A stretch of DNA of 64,000 nt from Oscheius sp. JU75 (taxonomy: Eukaryota > Nematoda > Chromadorea > Rhabditida > Rhabditidae), in assembly GCA_037178855.1 (NCBI GenBank), contig JASJZC010000007.1, positions 7,440,001 to 7,504,000 of the forward strand, written 5' to 3'. A program made the translations under genes and the position numbers. The notes beneath the pieces were generated by a model. The model ran no database searches, was not told the DNA's origin, and saw only the letters and a list, made by a program, of their open reading frames with translations. Shown here in pieces: positions 23,162-34,534 of this stretch. The first letter of the stretch is position 1. The number at the start of each line of letters is the position of its first letter.

Positions 23162-24512
23162 CTTGAATTGGTTCAGTAACTACAGATGAGGGGGTGGATA
23201 GAATTGAAGGACAGCAGCTGTGGGAGACACACTGCGAGACTGGTCGCGTTGAGGGGAGGGGCACTCACACGGCTGAGACGCGTCGCGTCTCGAGTGGCGT
23301 TCGGAGCGCGCACACACCAAAAAGGCTCGTTTGCCCAGAACATAAACGATTTCTGAGAGTACTCTATGGTTTTCCGAAGAGCTGAATAAGTATAATTGCA
23401 AAAAATCTGGTTACTGAAAAAAAAATATTCTGTATCGTCCAAAACCGGCTAGTTTGTTCTTCACAATGTAAGCAGTCGCGATGCGGTTGCGTCACGTGCA
23501 GCTATGATGGCAATGCGGCAAAAACTGGTTTCCAAACGGCTGATCAGATGGGAAAGGCTGAATAACGAAGCTGATGCCCACGCATTGACGTGAAGAGGAA
23601 CGCTCCTATGATGCCAACTGAAAGGTGCTGAAGCAGAACATCCAAATATCTTTAACCCGGAAATAGCTTATCGATATCTCATTAGACACTGGATTTAGCA
23701 AAAATGAGTTAATGGTAGGTACTATTTGATCCTAAACTCATATTTTTGTGCCTTTTGACGATCGATATAGAAAACCTCGGCAAAAATTCGGTTTTGTTCC
23801 TGCAAAATGAAATGCAGCGTTTCTATATCAAGAGTTGTAATTCACTGGTTTGCGCATGTCTATTTGTAGAATCCTAATTAAGTTTATCTATCATAACTCG
23901 TACTCCAGTAAAATCCATTTTTATCAAGTCAGCTGCCGAGACTGGTCTGTTGACGGCGAGATTAACGGGTCACGTGAAAGAAAGGAAACGAAAACAGGCT
24001 GCAGGCAAAATATTCTACAAGGAAATGAAACAATCGGGGAATTTTCTAGAGAACAACATTGATGAATCGGTTAGAGGGATAAAAATGTCTTTGCTCTTTT
24101 CGCTTATTCGTAGCTAACCTCGATGGTAGAGTCTGAAAAGCAAAATGCAAGATGCCTGATTTTGGTCACTAACCAGAACATGTTCAAAGTTTATTTGAGT
24201 AATTCCAGTTACTAGAAATGGAATATAAAGAGTAGGACTTTGGGAACAAGACGAAACTTTTAAACCATGGTTATGATGTCCTCATGTAAAATGCGTGTAT
24301 TTGCTGTACTTCATTTTACAGGCTCTGATGTGAAACATTGATAGACTTATTCAAAAGAATATCTCTGTTAAATGCATAACAATGTATTATTGCATTCAAA
24401 CATCCAGAGCAGAGAATAAGAAAGCTACCATTCATGTTAACCAAAGAGCTTCGATATTGGCTTCCAGATCTTTTAAAGGAAATCTCATGTGTCTGAGCGA
24501 TCATTCTTTATC
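23162..24512. other. Divergent intergenic region with promoter-like GC-rich patch
   Basis: The minus-strand gene and the plus-strand proteoglycan gene diverge from here. At 23275-23291 lies the near-perfect palindrome GAGACGCGTCGCGTCTC, within a GC-rich patch (23225-23320) likely to be the promoter of the minus gene. No other gene was seen. Confidence 0.45.
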
Positions 24513-25441
24513 ATGTTTCTGATTTTCCCGCTAGTTCTATCACTACTACAGATCTCAGAACAGCGAAGCGTAAGTGTTTTCTGATACATTGTACTGTTGT
24601 TTAGCCCGCTTCCTTTGGTGATGTCATATCTAGTGACATTTTGAGTGGTGAATCAAACCCTTTGAATTGCCCTGGACTTCCCGAATTAGAAGGAAACAAC
24701 AGTTCCATAAGTCCTGGAGGTGTTACCGGTCTAGAGGAGTCAGGATTGTCTTCTGGTTTTGGAGACGAATCTGGTTCGGGATCTGGAGAAGCATCAGGAC
24801 CTGGATCAGGAGAGGAATCTGGTTCTGGTTCGGGATCAGGAGAGTGCTCTGGTGACTGTTCTGGGGAGGAGTCTGGATCAGGGTCTGGGGAAGAATCAGG
24901 CGCTGGATCTGGAGAAGAGTCTGGAAGCGGCGAAGAATCGGGCTCTGGATCTGGAGAAGAGTCTGGAAGCGGTTCCGGATCAGGAGAGTTTTCTGGTTCT
25001 GGAGAAGAATCCGGATGCGGGTCTGGTAATGAATCTGGACCGTTTCAAAAACTTTCTGATTCAGGAGAGTTTTCTGGATCTGGCGATGATTGTTCTGGTG
25101 TATCAGGCGCTGGATCTGGAGAAGAGTCTGGTTCATCATCGGGATCCGGTGAAGATTCCGGCTCAGGCTCAGGAGACGGCTCTGCTGAGTGCTCTGGAGA
25201 TTCCGGCTGTCCTAGTGAAGAATCGGGATCCAGCTCAGGAGAAGAGTCAGGATCCGGCTCGGGTGAAGAGTCAGGCTGGAAACCAGCATCAAAAAGTAGC
25301 GATCAGTTCGTTTCCAGTATCGAAGTAATACCGGGAACCACCAACGCGTCCGATAACCAAACAACGCATGGAACAACCTCCGAGCTCAAGCCTTCAAAAG
25401 AATTGTTTTTCACTTTGTTTGGTCGCGTTTGGTTCTTTTAG
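24513..25441 (+). CDS. Ser-Gly-rich secreted proteoglycan core (CPG-like)
   Basis: Exons 24513-24569 and 24605-25441, split by a 35-nt intron, encode 297 residues. Residues 1-18 are a signal peptide. About 190 residues then consist almost wholly of SGSGEESG-type units, interrupted by three or four cysteines and a FQKLSDSGEF segment. Ser-Gly dipeptides flanked by acidic residues are the classic attachment site for chondroitin or heparan chains, and nematode chondroitin proteoglycans (CPG proteins) have this composition. The C-terminal 60 residues are non-repetitive, with N-glycosylation sites (NAS, NQT) and a short hydrophobic end. Likely role: an extracellular matrix or eggshell-type proteoglycan. 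The minus-strand and shifted frames here are shadows of the repeat. Confidence 0.8.
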
Positions 25442-28400
25442 TCGATAAAACGATCTTGTTGGGGCTTTACTTTAGTTGTTAGAAAGAATAATATCATGTA
25501 ATACAGAAAATTAAAACAACTACCCGGGGAAACAGATGTGCAAATAGCTATTCACAAGAGATTTTTTCTGCCCCTGTAGAATTTTGCTAGCACAAAATAG
25601 TCAATCATTTATGAACGTCCAAGATTTCTCTACGGATATCTAGACAGTTTCGATTGTGGTATTGGGCTCAATGAAAAATTCTTATGATCTAATTTTGGAC
25701 AGACCTTAAAACTATCCATAACGCATGCAACAGCTGCCGTACAACGGGTGTTGGATCAAGTACCTTCCACTTGCCAGCACTTTTCCCTGTCAAACAGTTT
25801 TCCTTCCAAGGATGGAAGCTCAGCATCATATATTTGTCGCCACCAAGTCGCAATTACTCATCTTCGAGGAACATCTCGGATAGATGAGTCTTTCTGTCAT
25901 AAAGCATGTGCATAGCTAACGATATCTTTGGGAAGTCCAGAACAATTTAGATATCTTCCCCTTTGTTGCAATCTTAGCATTTTTCATTGCAAACTTCCGT
26001 CGCCTTTAAGCCACTTTGGGCCGAATAAGAATTCGCGCGATGCAAATAGTATCTCCCGCGTTCAGGTTTTAGCAAAGAACTCCGGAGTGGAACAGATGGA
26101 CTTTCCTACATCTTTTATTTGACACATCCAGGTAACTTGGTTCTTTTCTCACTATCTGCAATCTTCCCTAAGAAATCCTTGGAAAGCCTTTCCGCGATAT
26201 TTTGAAAAAGAAAGGGTGGCTATTATTTCTCTGCCGACTCATTTTTTTTATTTGCTTGACACTTGTCATTTTATGGATACAAGACATGAGAAATGTAATC
26301 CTTAGATCTCGCGATACTTTTTTGTTATAGAACGAAGTTATTACTTCTTCGAAGTCATTAGCACTGGAAGTCATAACAAGCTGAGTCTCACCTGAAAAAC
26401 TGTACATTCTTGGTGATCTCTCTACCCTGATTAGCAATTCGGTCTTTTCGATCTTTCAGCTCCAACTTTGAAAAGTCGTTCTCCAAACTATTCTCGTCCA
26501 ATTTGATTTACATCCTCAAGTTATGTCTGTAGTTTTGCTTCTTCTGAAGCGTTCGAAATGGATATAACGTTCGATTTCTGCCAATTTGTGGATACCAAAG
26601 CTTTTTAGGATGAGTAACTGTTTACTGACAGTGGTAAACCAAAGGCTATCAATCTTGGTACCCTCATATCATGTGCCTTTCTTAAGATAGCTTTAGAAAA
26701 GTACAGGAAATGGTAGTCTACTGGCTAAGTGAAAGTTTAATCTTTAAGTGAATGACTTTTAGGAAATTATGAGGGAAAACATTCCTGTGAAAACCATTGT
26801 TCTAAGTCTAAGTTGTAGACAGAATTAGCGAAACAGGCTGAATTTGAGTCCCTTGTTTTTCAACGTCACTTGTCTTCCAGGGACGACTATACTTACTGAT
26901 GCCGAGCGTAGTTCCTCTGCTAAACGACCTAGTATCACGTCCTCTCCCTGGTAGTGTCAAAACAGGCCAGTTAACGAGTAATGCCCCTGATCTTTTTCTA
27001 CGCGACTGCCTAATTCCTCTGACTGAGTGTGAACTAATCCCTTGTCTCGTGTCTTAACCATAATCTTCTATAAACAGGAACTATTCTTGGGAGTCTAACT
27101 CAATTTACCCAGTAATGATATCGTTCATCAGCTTCTCTGAATATTCCAAACACCTGTCTCCTTTTCTGGTTTTGGATCAACTGCACTCGACTAGAGTGTT
27201 ATTCGTCCAGCTTTCCGGTTTGAAACGTTTAAAGTTCAAGTCTACCCGGCTACAACCTAATAAGCCAACAAGAACCAAAAATCATTTCTAAAGAGGTTGT
27301 GAATTTCTGTCGGCTTTTGTGTTCATGCGCCTCCGCTGAATAGTTTTTGACAAACGGCTTTTTTGAGTAGCGCCGAGATGTTTTTCGCATTGGTCTGTTT
27401 TAGAGTAGGTGTGACATCCTTCCTGACTCCGGAAATGTGCGTCCTGATGATGCCCCCTAACGTAATTCAATTATTTCAACGAAAGTTAATTCCGTCTTCC
27501 AAAAAGTGTGGATCCTTGGCGTTCAAGAAAGCCAATTCCAGCTATTCACGTCCTTAGTTCAGTCTACTTCCTCAAACTTTTAATTCCTTCCCTGTTGGCT
27601 CTTAAGTAGTGACTAAAGATGAGTCTGCCTCAATATAAAAATCTGCCTAGTCAGAAAAAAAAACTGTTTTCCAAATTTTAATATCACAATATCTGATAAA
27701 GTCAGCATGCTTTCTCAAAAGTCCCAAATCAGATCATGTACTAGAGTTAATATCTTTTGTCAACATCCAACTAACTTCTCCCAACTCCTACATCCACCTA
27801 AAAGGACTTTTGAAACAAACCTTTAAGGTATTTCTTGGAGGCAAAGGTGCGAACTAGGGACCGGATGTCCGTCAACTTATTTATGTCCGGGTGGCATTCT
27901 TTAGGGCAGGTGCTTGTGTCTCGCGGCGGTTTGTCTACTTATTTGAGAAGAAGCAGCGTATAACCATCGCTCAATTCCTAAGCGTTCTAGGGTGTCGTAA
28001 ACAGCCAGCTATCCCCGTACTAAATGTTTTTCTCTGAAATAAATCCCTGTCTTTCCTGTTTATGGAAATTCTCGGGGAATGAATGGTCCCGGGTCGCCTC
28101 CTTCTTCTATTTTCAACACCTCACGATTCGAAAATTGCTACCCGCAACCCGTATCTGATGTCACATGTTGGTGTTTCGTCCAACCCGGCAGGAAGCGAGC
28201 ATTCAGGCGAACACTCGGCCCCTATCATCCAATTTTATGGTTCAAGTTCGCATTAACCACATGCTCACGAGGTCGTGTTACATTTGTATTAGGAACTTTT
28301 TCTTACCTAAGACATTATATGAGTGTCTGTTTTTGATAAAACAATATGCCGTCCTATTGGACAGCTTAAACTGAACAACAATCTTCTTTCGATTTTTCTT

Positions 28401-28960
28401 CCATCGCATTAGTTAAACGTCTGGGGCTCTGAAAGTTGTTTGTAAAACGAGCCCATATAGTACCAAATCGGGAACATGTCGTAACATTCCCCTGAAGCCT
28501 CCAGAGTTTAGGTTGCAACTGATTCTGTTAAAATAAATTGGTGTGTCCAAAAATGATTCTTTATTGTTGGCTCGAGCCTGCCTAGTATAAGCTATTTTTT
28601 AAGAGTCCGTGACCACGAGTCTGCGATTTATGACTATCCGCCGGAGAAGTATTAGCCATTCTCTGATATTATTGTGAGCCATTTTCCTCGTGCGTCGGCC
28701 TTTCTTCTCCAACTCTTGCCTTCTATTCTCTTCGCCCTTTTCAGTTCGAACGGCTATGGGCTTCTCACCTTGGGAGCAAGTTCTAACTCTTTTATTCTTC
28801 GTCTTCTTCAAGCTCGCGGTAGGTTTTGTTCTCGGAAAATAGGACATCTGTTTGAGAATAGGCATGCTCAAAAATGTATAACTCACGATGATAAAGCTAT
28901 TTCAAGCGAGTGACCATTGATCGGGACAGATGATTATTCTGTTTGCGGATCCAGAAAATT
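25442..28960. other. Long gene-poor region
   Basis: About 3.5 kb contains only short open frames without splice chains or motifs. One 85-codon plus-strand frame (28079-28336) and one minus frame (28599-28886) were inspected and have no recognisable feature. Regulatory sequence for the flanking genes is possible. Confidence 0.45.
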
Positions 28961-29862
28961 ATGTTCCCAAAGGAGTGTTTGCAGAAAGGAAAAGCTCTGG
29001 ATATCGTTAATCCCACAACTCTTCCCTCAGTAATTTGGCCGACTCTTGAGTAAGGAGAGCTTAGTTCAAAGTCCACACAACTTCTTTCAGGAGTGGTCTC
29101 TTACTGCTCCGACCAGCCAGCTGTACGCCGGTGCTTCGTAATTGTTCTGGTCATGGAGCGTGTGCTCTACACGGGAAACTGCCTCGCTGTCTATGCGTGA
29201 TCGGCTACCATGGAAACTTTTGTGAAATCAAAACATCGGCTGTACCTCCCCTACACGGTAATCAGCTTATCTGACTCAATCTTGCGTTGTGATAGGAATG
29301 TGACTGGATGTATAAGCGCTCAGACTACACGAGTCTTAGTAAAGGCTCTTGGGAACATTGTTTTTTTCGAGTCATGACTCAAAAGTCTTCGAGACCATGA
29401 ATCATGACGCTTGACCGTAGCATCTTTGGCGCAGCTCAAGATAGAGACCGCCAGGAAGATGGAAGTACAAAACTTATCTAACGTTTCAAGCAATTTTCAT
29501 CAAAGCATGGAAAAAGATTAGTGTCTTTAAATGAAACCTAGAACAATCACAGACTCGTGAAAGCCCAAAATTGAAAGTACTAAGGAATTCACTATTGATC
29601 AATGTCCTTGAAAAGTTTAAAGGGATAGACAAGCTCAGAAGGCATTCTAAAGCGACAATTTTCGATGTGTTTGATCAAGCATACTTTTCCAGTTGCAACA
29701 GTTCTTCTGTTCATTTTCGCCGTCTACATTATCATCCATGCAGGCTGTGTGATCCACCGTTCTCGGGTTTGTTTCGGCTGCAATCGCAATAAATTATCCA
29801 TCTACAGTGTCAGAGGTCGCTATCGCGAAGTTGCGATTCGTCTCGGAAGCGACCTGAGCTAG
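28961..29862 (+). CDS. Single-EGF-domain type I transmembrane protein
   Basis: Exons 28961-29049, 29091-29257 and 29693-29862 join in frame. The middle exon carries one complete EGF domain, C-x6-C-x5-C-x8-C-x-C-x8-C, with the typical GY.G turn in CVIGYHGNFCE. The last exon begins with one membrane helix (VATVLLFIFAVYIIIHAG) and ends with a cytoplasmic tail of about 38 residues rich in Arg and Cys. No signal peptide is visible in the proposed first exon, so the true 5' end probably lies further upstream, or the EGF exon (SGLLLLRPAS) follows another first exon. The layout resembles membrane-anchored EGF-like ligands, but assignment to the LIN-3 family is not supported by sequence. Confidence 0.6.
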
Positions 29863-30470
29863 GCAGCTACGGTTCAATAGGAGAGCAGACGATTGCCTTC
29901 GAGTCGAGAAAAAAACCATCGTACCAAAATGATGAGACGCAGACGACGACACCAACCGGAACTCTTAGCAGATGATCATCCTCAGTTCAGCCCTCAGTTT
30001 ACGCGTTTTCTTCTTTCTGTTAGTGACACAAATAACCTACGAGTCTGCACAGTCACATTCACACTCATATGCACAACTTTTAATTCGGGTCTCACTTTTT
30101 TGTGTACATAGTAACGTCGTTGTAAATACTGCTCGACTTTCTAACCTTTTATGCTTGCTTGTGATAAAGGTTCTTGGAGCTGACATGATGTTGATATAGT
30201 GACTCTATCCGGGTCTCGAGTTGGTTGAGAGCCTAATCCTCATACAAATATGCTGGAAGACGGCAAAGATGGGCACGTTTTCGCCACACTGCCTCGTAGA
30301 ATAGTTTCCAGTTTTGGGTCACATGCTACAAATTCATTCGTGACCACACGTTGCAGAAGGAAGCATTCCAAAAGATTTTGGTCATTAGTATCAATTAATG
30401 CCCATTGTTTTTTAAGTGAAACAGTTTCGCTCCCTCTCTTTCCTCTTACACTTTACACCCCCTTAACAGA
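29863..30470 (+). other. Intergenic before the tetraspan array
   Basis: No gene seen. A pyrimidine-rich tract ending CCCCTTAACAG lies directly before the ATG at 30471. This is a good splice-acceptor sequence and fits trans-splicing. Confidence 0.4.
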
Positions 30471-31214
30471 ATGCGTGTTTCCACGAGAGGGCGTCTTTCC
30501 GCAGGATTCTTCATCTCTATCGCTCTCGCCTTCACAGCCGTCAGTCTTTTCACATGTCGTAAGCTCAAATATTGCTTTGAAATAGTGGTCTCGCTTAGAC
30601 TGGCTCAATTTGGAAGATATGAAAACCCAAGGACTCTTTGCTCAGACCACGAGCGAATGTACTTTCGACGTAAGTCTCTTTTGAAACTTTGCACGACTAA
30701 ACATTTAGAGCAGTGCATGGAATACGGCAGTCTTTAGCCTCATGATTGCTGCTCTGGCTCTTGAAGTTATTGTCGTGGTCTTCGTTTTAATTTCGAGGTT
30801 GTTAGTGGTTTGACTCAAACACCATCTAGGAATTCAGTTTCTTACCACACCGCGATGGCCATGGTCGTCACATGATCAAGCTGGACCTCCTATTGTGCTT
30901 TTTAATATTCGCTACACAAACAGCTGCTCTGATAACATACGGAGTTTCGTCGAATAATGCCTACCACGGACAGGATGGACCTAACTTTTCTCACAGCGTG
31001 AGCATTTCCATCAATTTACAGTTGTTCGATAAGAGTTTTGGCGAAGAGTTTCAAAACCTGACCTGTCGCCATTCTGCAAACATTGTTTCAGATGGGGTGG
31101 AGTTTTTGGCTTGTGATCCCTGGTGCCGTTTTCGGACTCATCGCAATTGGACCTCTGACTCATGCTCTTTATGCTATTCACTTAGAAGGAGAAGATGAAG
31201 ACTGGCACTTCTAA
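30471..31214 (+). CDS. Claudin/Clc-like tetraspan 1
   Basis: Exons 30471-30558, 30599-30669, 30709-30783, 30830-30997 and 31092-31214 encode about 174 residues with four membrane helices. TM1 is FFISIALAFTAVSLFTC. The first extracellular loop begins HW and holds GLFAQTTSEC, which fits the claudin-type W...GL[WF]...C pattern. The last exon carries TM4 (WSFWLVIPGAVFGLIAIG) and an acidic end, EGEDEDWHF. It is the first gene of a tandem array. The exon-3 donor is uncertain, because the obvious one would shift the frame. A poly(A)-like AATAAA follows at 31264. Confidence 0.7.
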
Positions 31215-31366
31215 AACCAACTCTCCGCTCTTATCTTGCTCAAAATATTGTCATAACCTCAGCAATAAACAATTTTCGAAGGTGGGTTCGTCGCGAATGA
31301 AGCACCGGGGTCAACTCGTCATCGGGAAATGATGAACACTTCCAGAGACAGTTTTAGTGAGTCAGG

Positions 31367-31383
31367 TGACGTCTGGTGACGTC
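31367..31383 (+). promoter_or_regulatory. Tandem TGACGTC motifs
   Basis: TGACGTC occurs at 31367-31373 and 31377-31383, ten bases apart within a duplicated GGTGACGTCT, about 110 bp before the second tetraspan gene. These are CRE/bZIP-like sites set one helical turn apart. Confidence 0.35.
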
Positions 31384-31486
31384 TCCCGATGAATCATTGT
31401 TTGTTCTAACTTATCAGAAATCGTGGCTATTTATAAGGGATCCAAAAAACGGCTGCTTTATCACCAAGTCTCAAACCGCCACAGCA

Positions 31487-32139
31487 ATGCTTGTTTCTTT
31501 CCGTGTCCACCTCGTCTCAGGCTTCATCGCTGCCATCTCGCTCATTTTCAACTGTATTGCTATTTTCACTTGCCGTGAGTTTGTATAGATATATTTCCTT
31601 AACAATATTTTACAGACTGGATAAACATAAACATAAACATCAGCTATTTAAATCTTAGCCATTCCTATGGCCTCGATTCCACCACCTGTACGTCTAACGC
31701 CAAACCAGCCTGGAACTGGGCATGCCTTTCCTGTCTTTCCATTGCTCTTTTCTTCCAATGTCTGATGATTCTTCACGTGCTCACTTCATTGTAAGTTTAA
31801 CTCTTTTATAATTACATTGTATATCTCTAGCTGCGTACGTCGCTTTAACGCCCACGTCCTACGAGTAGACTCGAGTTTGATCGGTCTCTCCACGTTCTTC
31901 TTGTTTGCTGGAACACTCACCTACCTAATAGGGGCTTTGATTGACTACGATTCATCAAAATACGATGTAAGTTTACTAAAGAAAATTGAAATTGAAACAT
32001 TGTTTCCTAGTTTGGATACAGTTTTGTCATGGCATGCATTGCAACAGTCATCTCCGGTATTGCTGGCGGTCCCGTTGGACACGCCCTGAAAAGGATTCGC
32101 GATTGTGGTGATTGCGAATGTGAAGGATATTATTATTGA
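31487..32139 (+). CDS. Claudin/Clc-like tetraspan 2
   Basis: Exons 31487-31574, 31616-31790, 31831-31966 and 32011-32139 give 175 residues. Four helices are visible: FIAAISLIFNCIAIFTC, LSCLSIALFFQCLMILHVL, LSTFFLFAGTLTYLIGALI and FVMACIATVISGIAGGPVG. The first loop starts HW and contains YGLDSTTC. The C-terminus is KRIRDCGDCECEGYYY, shared with tetraspan 3. The product is likely a plasma-membrane tetraspan of the claudin/PMP22/stargazin superfamily. AATAAA follows at 32144. Confidence 0.8.
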
Positions 32140-32884
32140 TTTGAATAAACTTTCAAAGCATTTGTTCAAAAAGACTGCAAGAAAAGACAGCAAAGCAACA
32201 TAAAAAGAGACAGACATTGTCAGCCCGCCTGACCCCATCCACTCGTCTCGAGACAAAACACAACATGGAATCCCAATGTCTATGAAGTTGCTCTCCTTGG
32301 TAACAGCCATTTTTTTTTCGTTAGTTTCGAGAAGGAACCCTGGTAGACGCAATACTTCTTCATCAATACTTCCATGCTCTTCCCAACCATTGATCTGTAC
32401 AATCTCAGAGCCCATTCGAAAGTTTTGAACTCCCCAAAATTGTCTTTCTTCTCCTCAATGTACTTTTCAATTCTCTCCGCCGATATCTGTATTAGAGGAT
32501 TTGCTTTTATTTGTAGTTGGAGCTTACCGTGTTTCATTGCATAACTTTGTATGTTTGCCTAGCCTAGAATAGTGGAAAACAATTTGACCTTAGTTGTCCT
32601 ACCTATATGTTCGTCTCCATTTCTCTGTTTTATAGCTCCCTCCCAGTCTGCTAATCTACCTTTCTTTTGGTCTCTTCGACTCTTCTTCTCTATTTCCTGT
32701 AGTTTTGTCTCTACGGCTCTTTGACCCCTCTCTATCGATCTCACGGTTTTTCAATCTCTCGGTCTCGCCTCTGCCAATATGTGTTCTTCATTTTTACGCC
32801 AGCTTGTCCCTTCTTATAGTTCAAATCTGTCACCTTGTTCAAAGAAATTGGCTTCTAGTCTGCTTGTACGCTTTCATCGCTAGA
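32140..32884. other. Intergenic with a charged minus-strand ORF
   Basis: A minus-strand frame (32537-32280) reads as a lysine/glutamate-rich helix (AERIEKYIEEKKDNFGEFK) and may be an exon or relic. A second basic minus frame (32744-32559) lies next to it. No family, start or splice chain could be established. Confidence 0.25.
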
Positions 32885-33211
32885 CGATTCTTGACAACTC
32901 CGTCCGGTTCGGTCGGAATGGCTTCCCAAAGAATTGAATCTTGAAATCGTCGCCGATACAAGTTGCCTGGATACATTTAGCCGCCTCGAAATGTCGATGC
33001 CGGAATTCCCTCACGATAAAGTGAGACGATTGATGCACGATGGGGTGACGGCTTCGTAATTCTGAAAGTTAGGACCTATAACGCAAAAAACAATCGGAAA
33101 TATAGTAAAAAACATTATCAAACAAAAATAAAAAAGATTAAAAACACAGAACTCGGAAAAATTGCATTTCCGCGCGAGCGCGCCTTGTCAACGTAATTAT
33201 GGGCCACCCTG
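32885..33211 (-). mobile_element. Mariner-type element, 5' fragment
   Basis: Reading the minus strand from 33211, the end TACAGGGTGGCCCATAATTAC resembles the inverted-repeat end of the mariner at 62.7 kb. Further in, RRLNVSRQLVSATISRFN followed by a DRTGRS linker matches the helix-turn-helix of that element's transposase (RRLKVSKKLVSTTILRF). The frame breaks near REGIP, and the catalytic domain and the other end are missing. Confidence 0.55.
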
Positions 33212-33735
33212 TACTATTCCTTATTTTGGTAACATGTCTACTGGTATCCTTTAGACCCACTTCCAGCCCTATCAATTTGTCCACTTCTGTTGAACCCACG
33301 TCTTAAATGGCTTCTACTCACCCAACGTTGGCAAGCCAACTTTGGGTGCGCTCTAGGACTTGGTTTTTGTCCCAACGAAGCCACTAGAAGCCTTTTGTTA
33401 CTGCGATGTGGCGCAGCCGCCAATGCAGATTAAAGGCAGAAAGACGGCGAAGCCGTCGGAGGCGGCTTGTTTCTTAACTATTCTACCACGCACCACATTT
33501 TTATATAGTCAAATCTCCCCTTCGGTCTCTCTCTCAAAAAATCTCTCAAACGTAGTAATAAAAAGCTTCCAGTGGCTTCATTGGGAAAAAAACCAAGTTC
33601 CCGATCAGCAGCAAACACCCATTTTACTGCGGGTTTATGCTCAGATTATTTCATGTTCTCACTCAGGTCATCGAAATCTACAAAATGGCACGTTACTGAC
33701 ACCACATCAACCCGATCAAAGGGGAGAATCTGCCT

Positions 33736-33825
33736 AGGCGCGAAATCGAACCCGAGACGCATAAGGCGCGCGTGCTGGCGGCGACGGCGCCTCTTAGCAA
33801 TTCACCAAGTGGGCGAGGGACGCTA
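33736..33825 (-). pseudogene. tRNA-like or SINE-like sequence with a B box
   Basis: The minus strand holds GGGTTCGATTTC, a near-perfect Pol III B box, about 55 bases after a weak A-box-like TTGGTGAATTG. The surroundings are unusually GC-rich. A tRNA-derived relic is the simplest reading. Confidence 0.3.
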
Positions 33826-33939
33826 ACGCAGGAGAGCGACGCGGCTGCGCACAGACGGCTTCTGACAGACGCAGAGACGCGCGGACGAATAAAAATAGAT
33901 CACAACCAAACAGTTAACTGAAGTATTTTAAAAACTCAC

Positions 33940-33998
33940 GAGGCGACGGTGGCGGCGGAGAAGCTGTCTTGATGATGTCTTCCATGACGTTCGGCACG
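33940..33998 (-). CDS. Isolated minus-strand exon, Pro-rich
   Basis: A 59-nt segment is bounded by TTTATAG and GTGAGTTTTT on the minus strand. It reads VPNVMEDIIKTASPPPPSP with no stop. The splice signals and composition suggest an exon, but no joining exon was identified on either side. Confidence 0.3.
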
Positions 33999-34534
33999 CT
34001 ATAAACAAAGAAATTGAACTATGGGTATCTTAGGAGAGATGATAAGATAAAAGTAGTTCGCATTTCAAAGGAAAGGTTGTGCGAACTCTTTGAATCGTGC
34101 ACTGTCTTTTACTTCAAGCAAAACAATCACTAGAACAGCATTATCTGCGCGGGAGGTCAAGATTGAGGACAGAAGAACCGAAGCCAGTCGTTCCTCTGCG
34201 AATAGTGTGCTACATTGTCCATCACTACGTGGCCTAAGAGCATCTTCAGAATTCTGCCATCTGTGCATTGCTTTAGTACTGGTGCTCTACTGAGTGTGGT
34301 TGAAGCTGCAGCTAGTCAGGTTTTTATTTCATGCAGAAAACTACGACTCAACCAACATAATGTTTGCTTTCAAAAGATCGATTTGAGAAAAGAATTTTCA
34401 GCAATACACTCAAATTCGAGCATGCTCTTTCCTCTAAAACATCTCTATGTACGCAGACATGGCAATATGAGGGTTGAAATCTTCTGAAAACGACTCCAAC
34501 CTGTGTTTGTTCCTATCGTCATCCAGTAGCAGTC

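Noticed and set aside
24667-25328. Three other long open frames across the proteoglycan gene
   Set aside because: They are shadows of the SGSGE codon repeat. A periodic codon pattern keeps other frames open and yields low-complexity products.
32083-32139. Tetraspan 2 C-terminus as a zinc-finger or knottin
   Set aside because: The three Cys lie within six residues on the cytoplasmic side of a helix, without the spacing of any known finger.
31945-32415. 156-codon minus-strand frame
   Set aside because: It runs antisense through the last exon of tetraspan 2, and its hydrophobic part mirrors that gene's helix.
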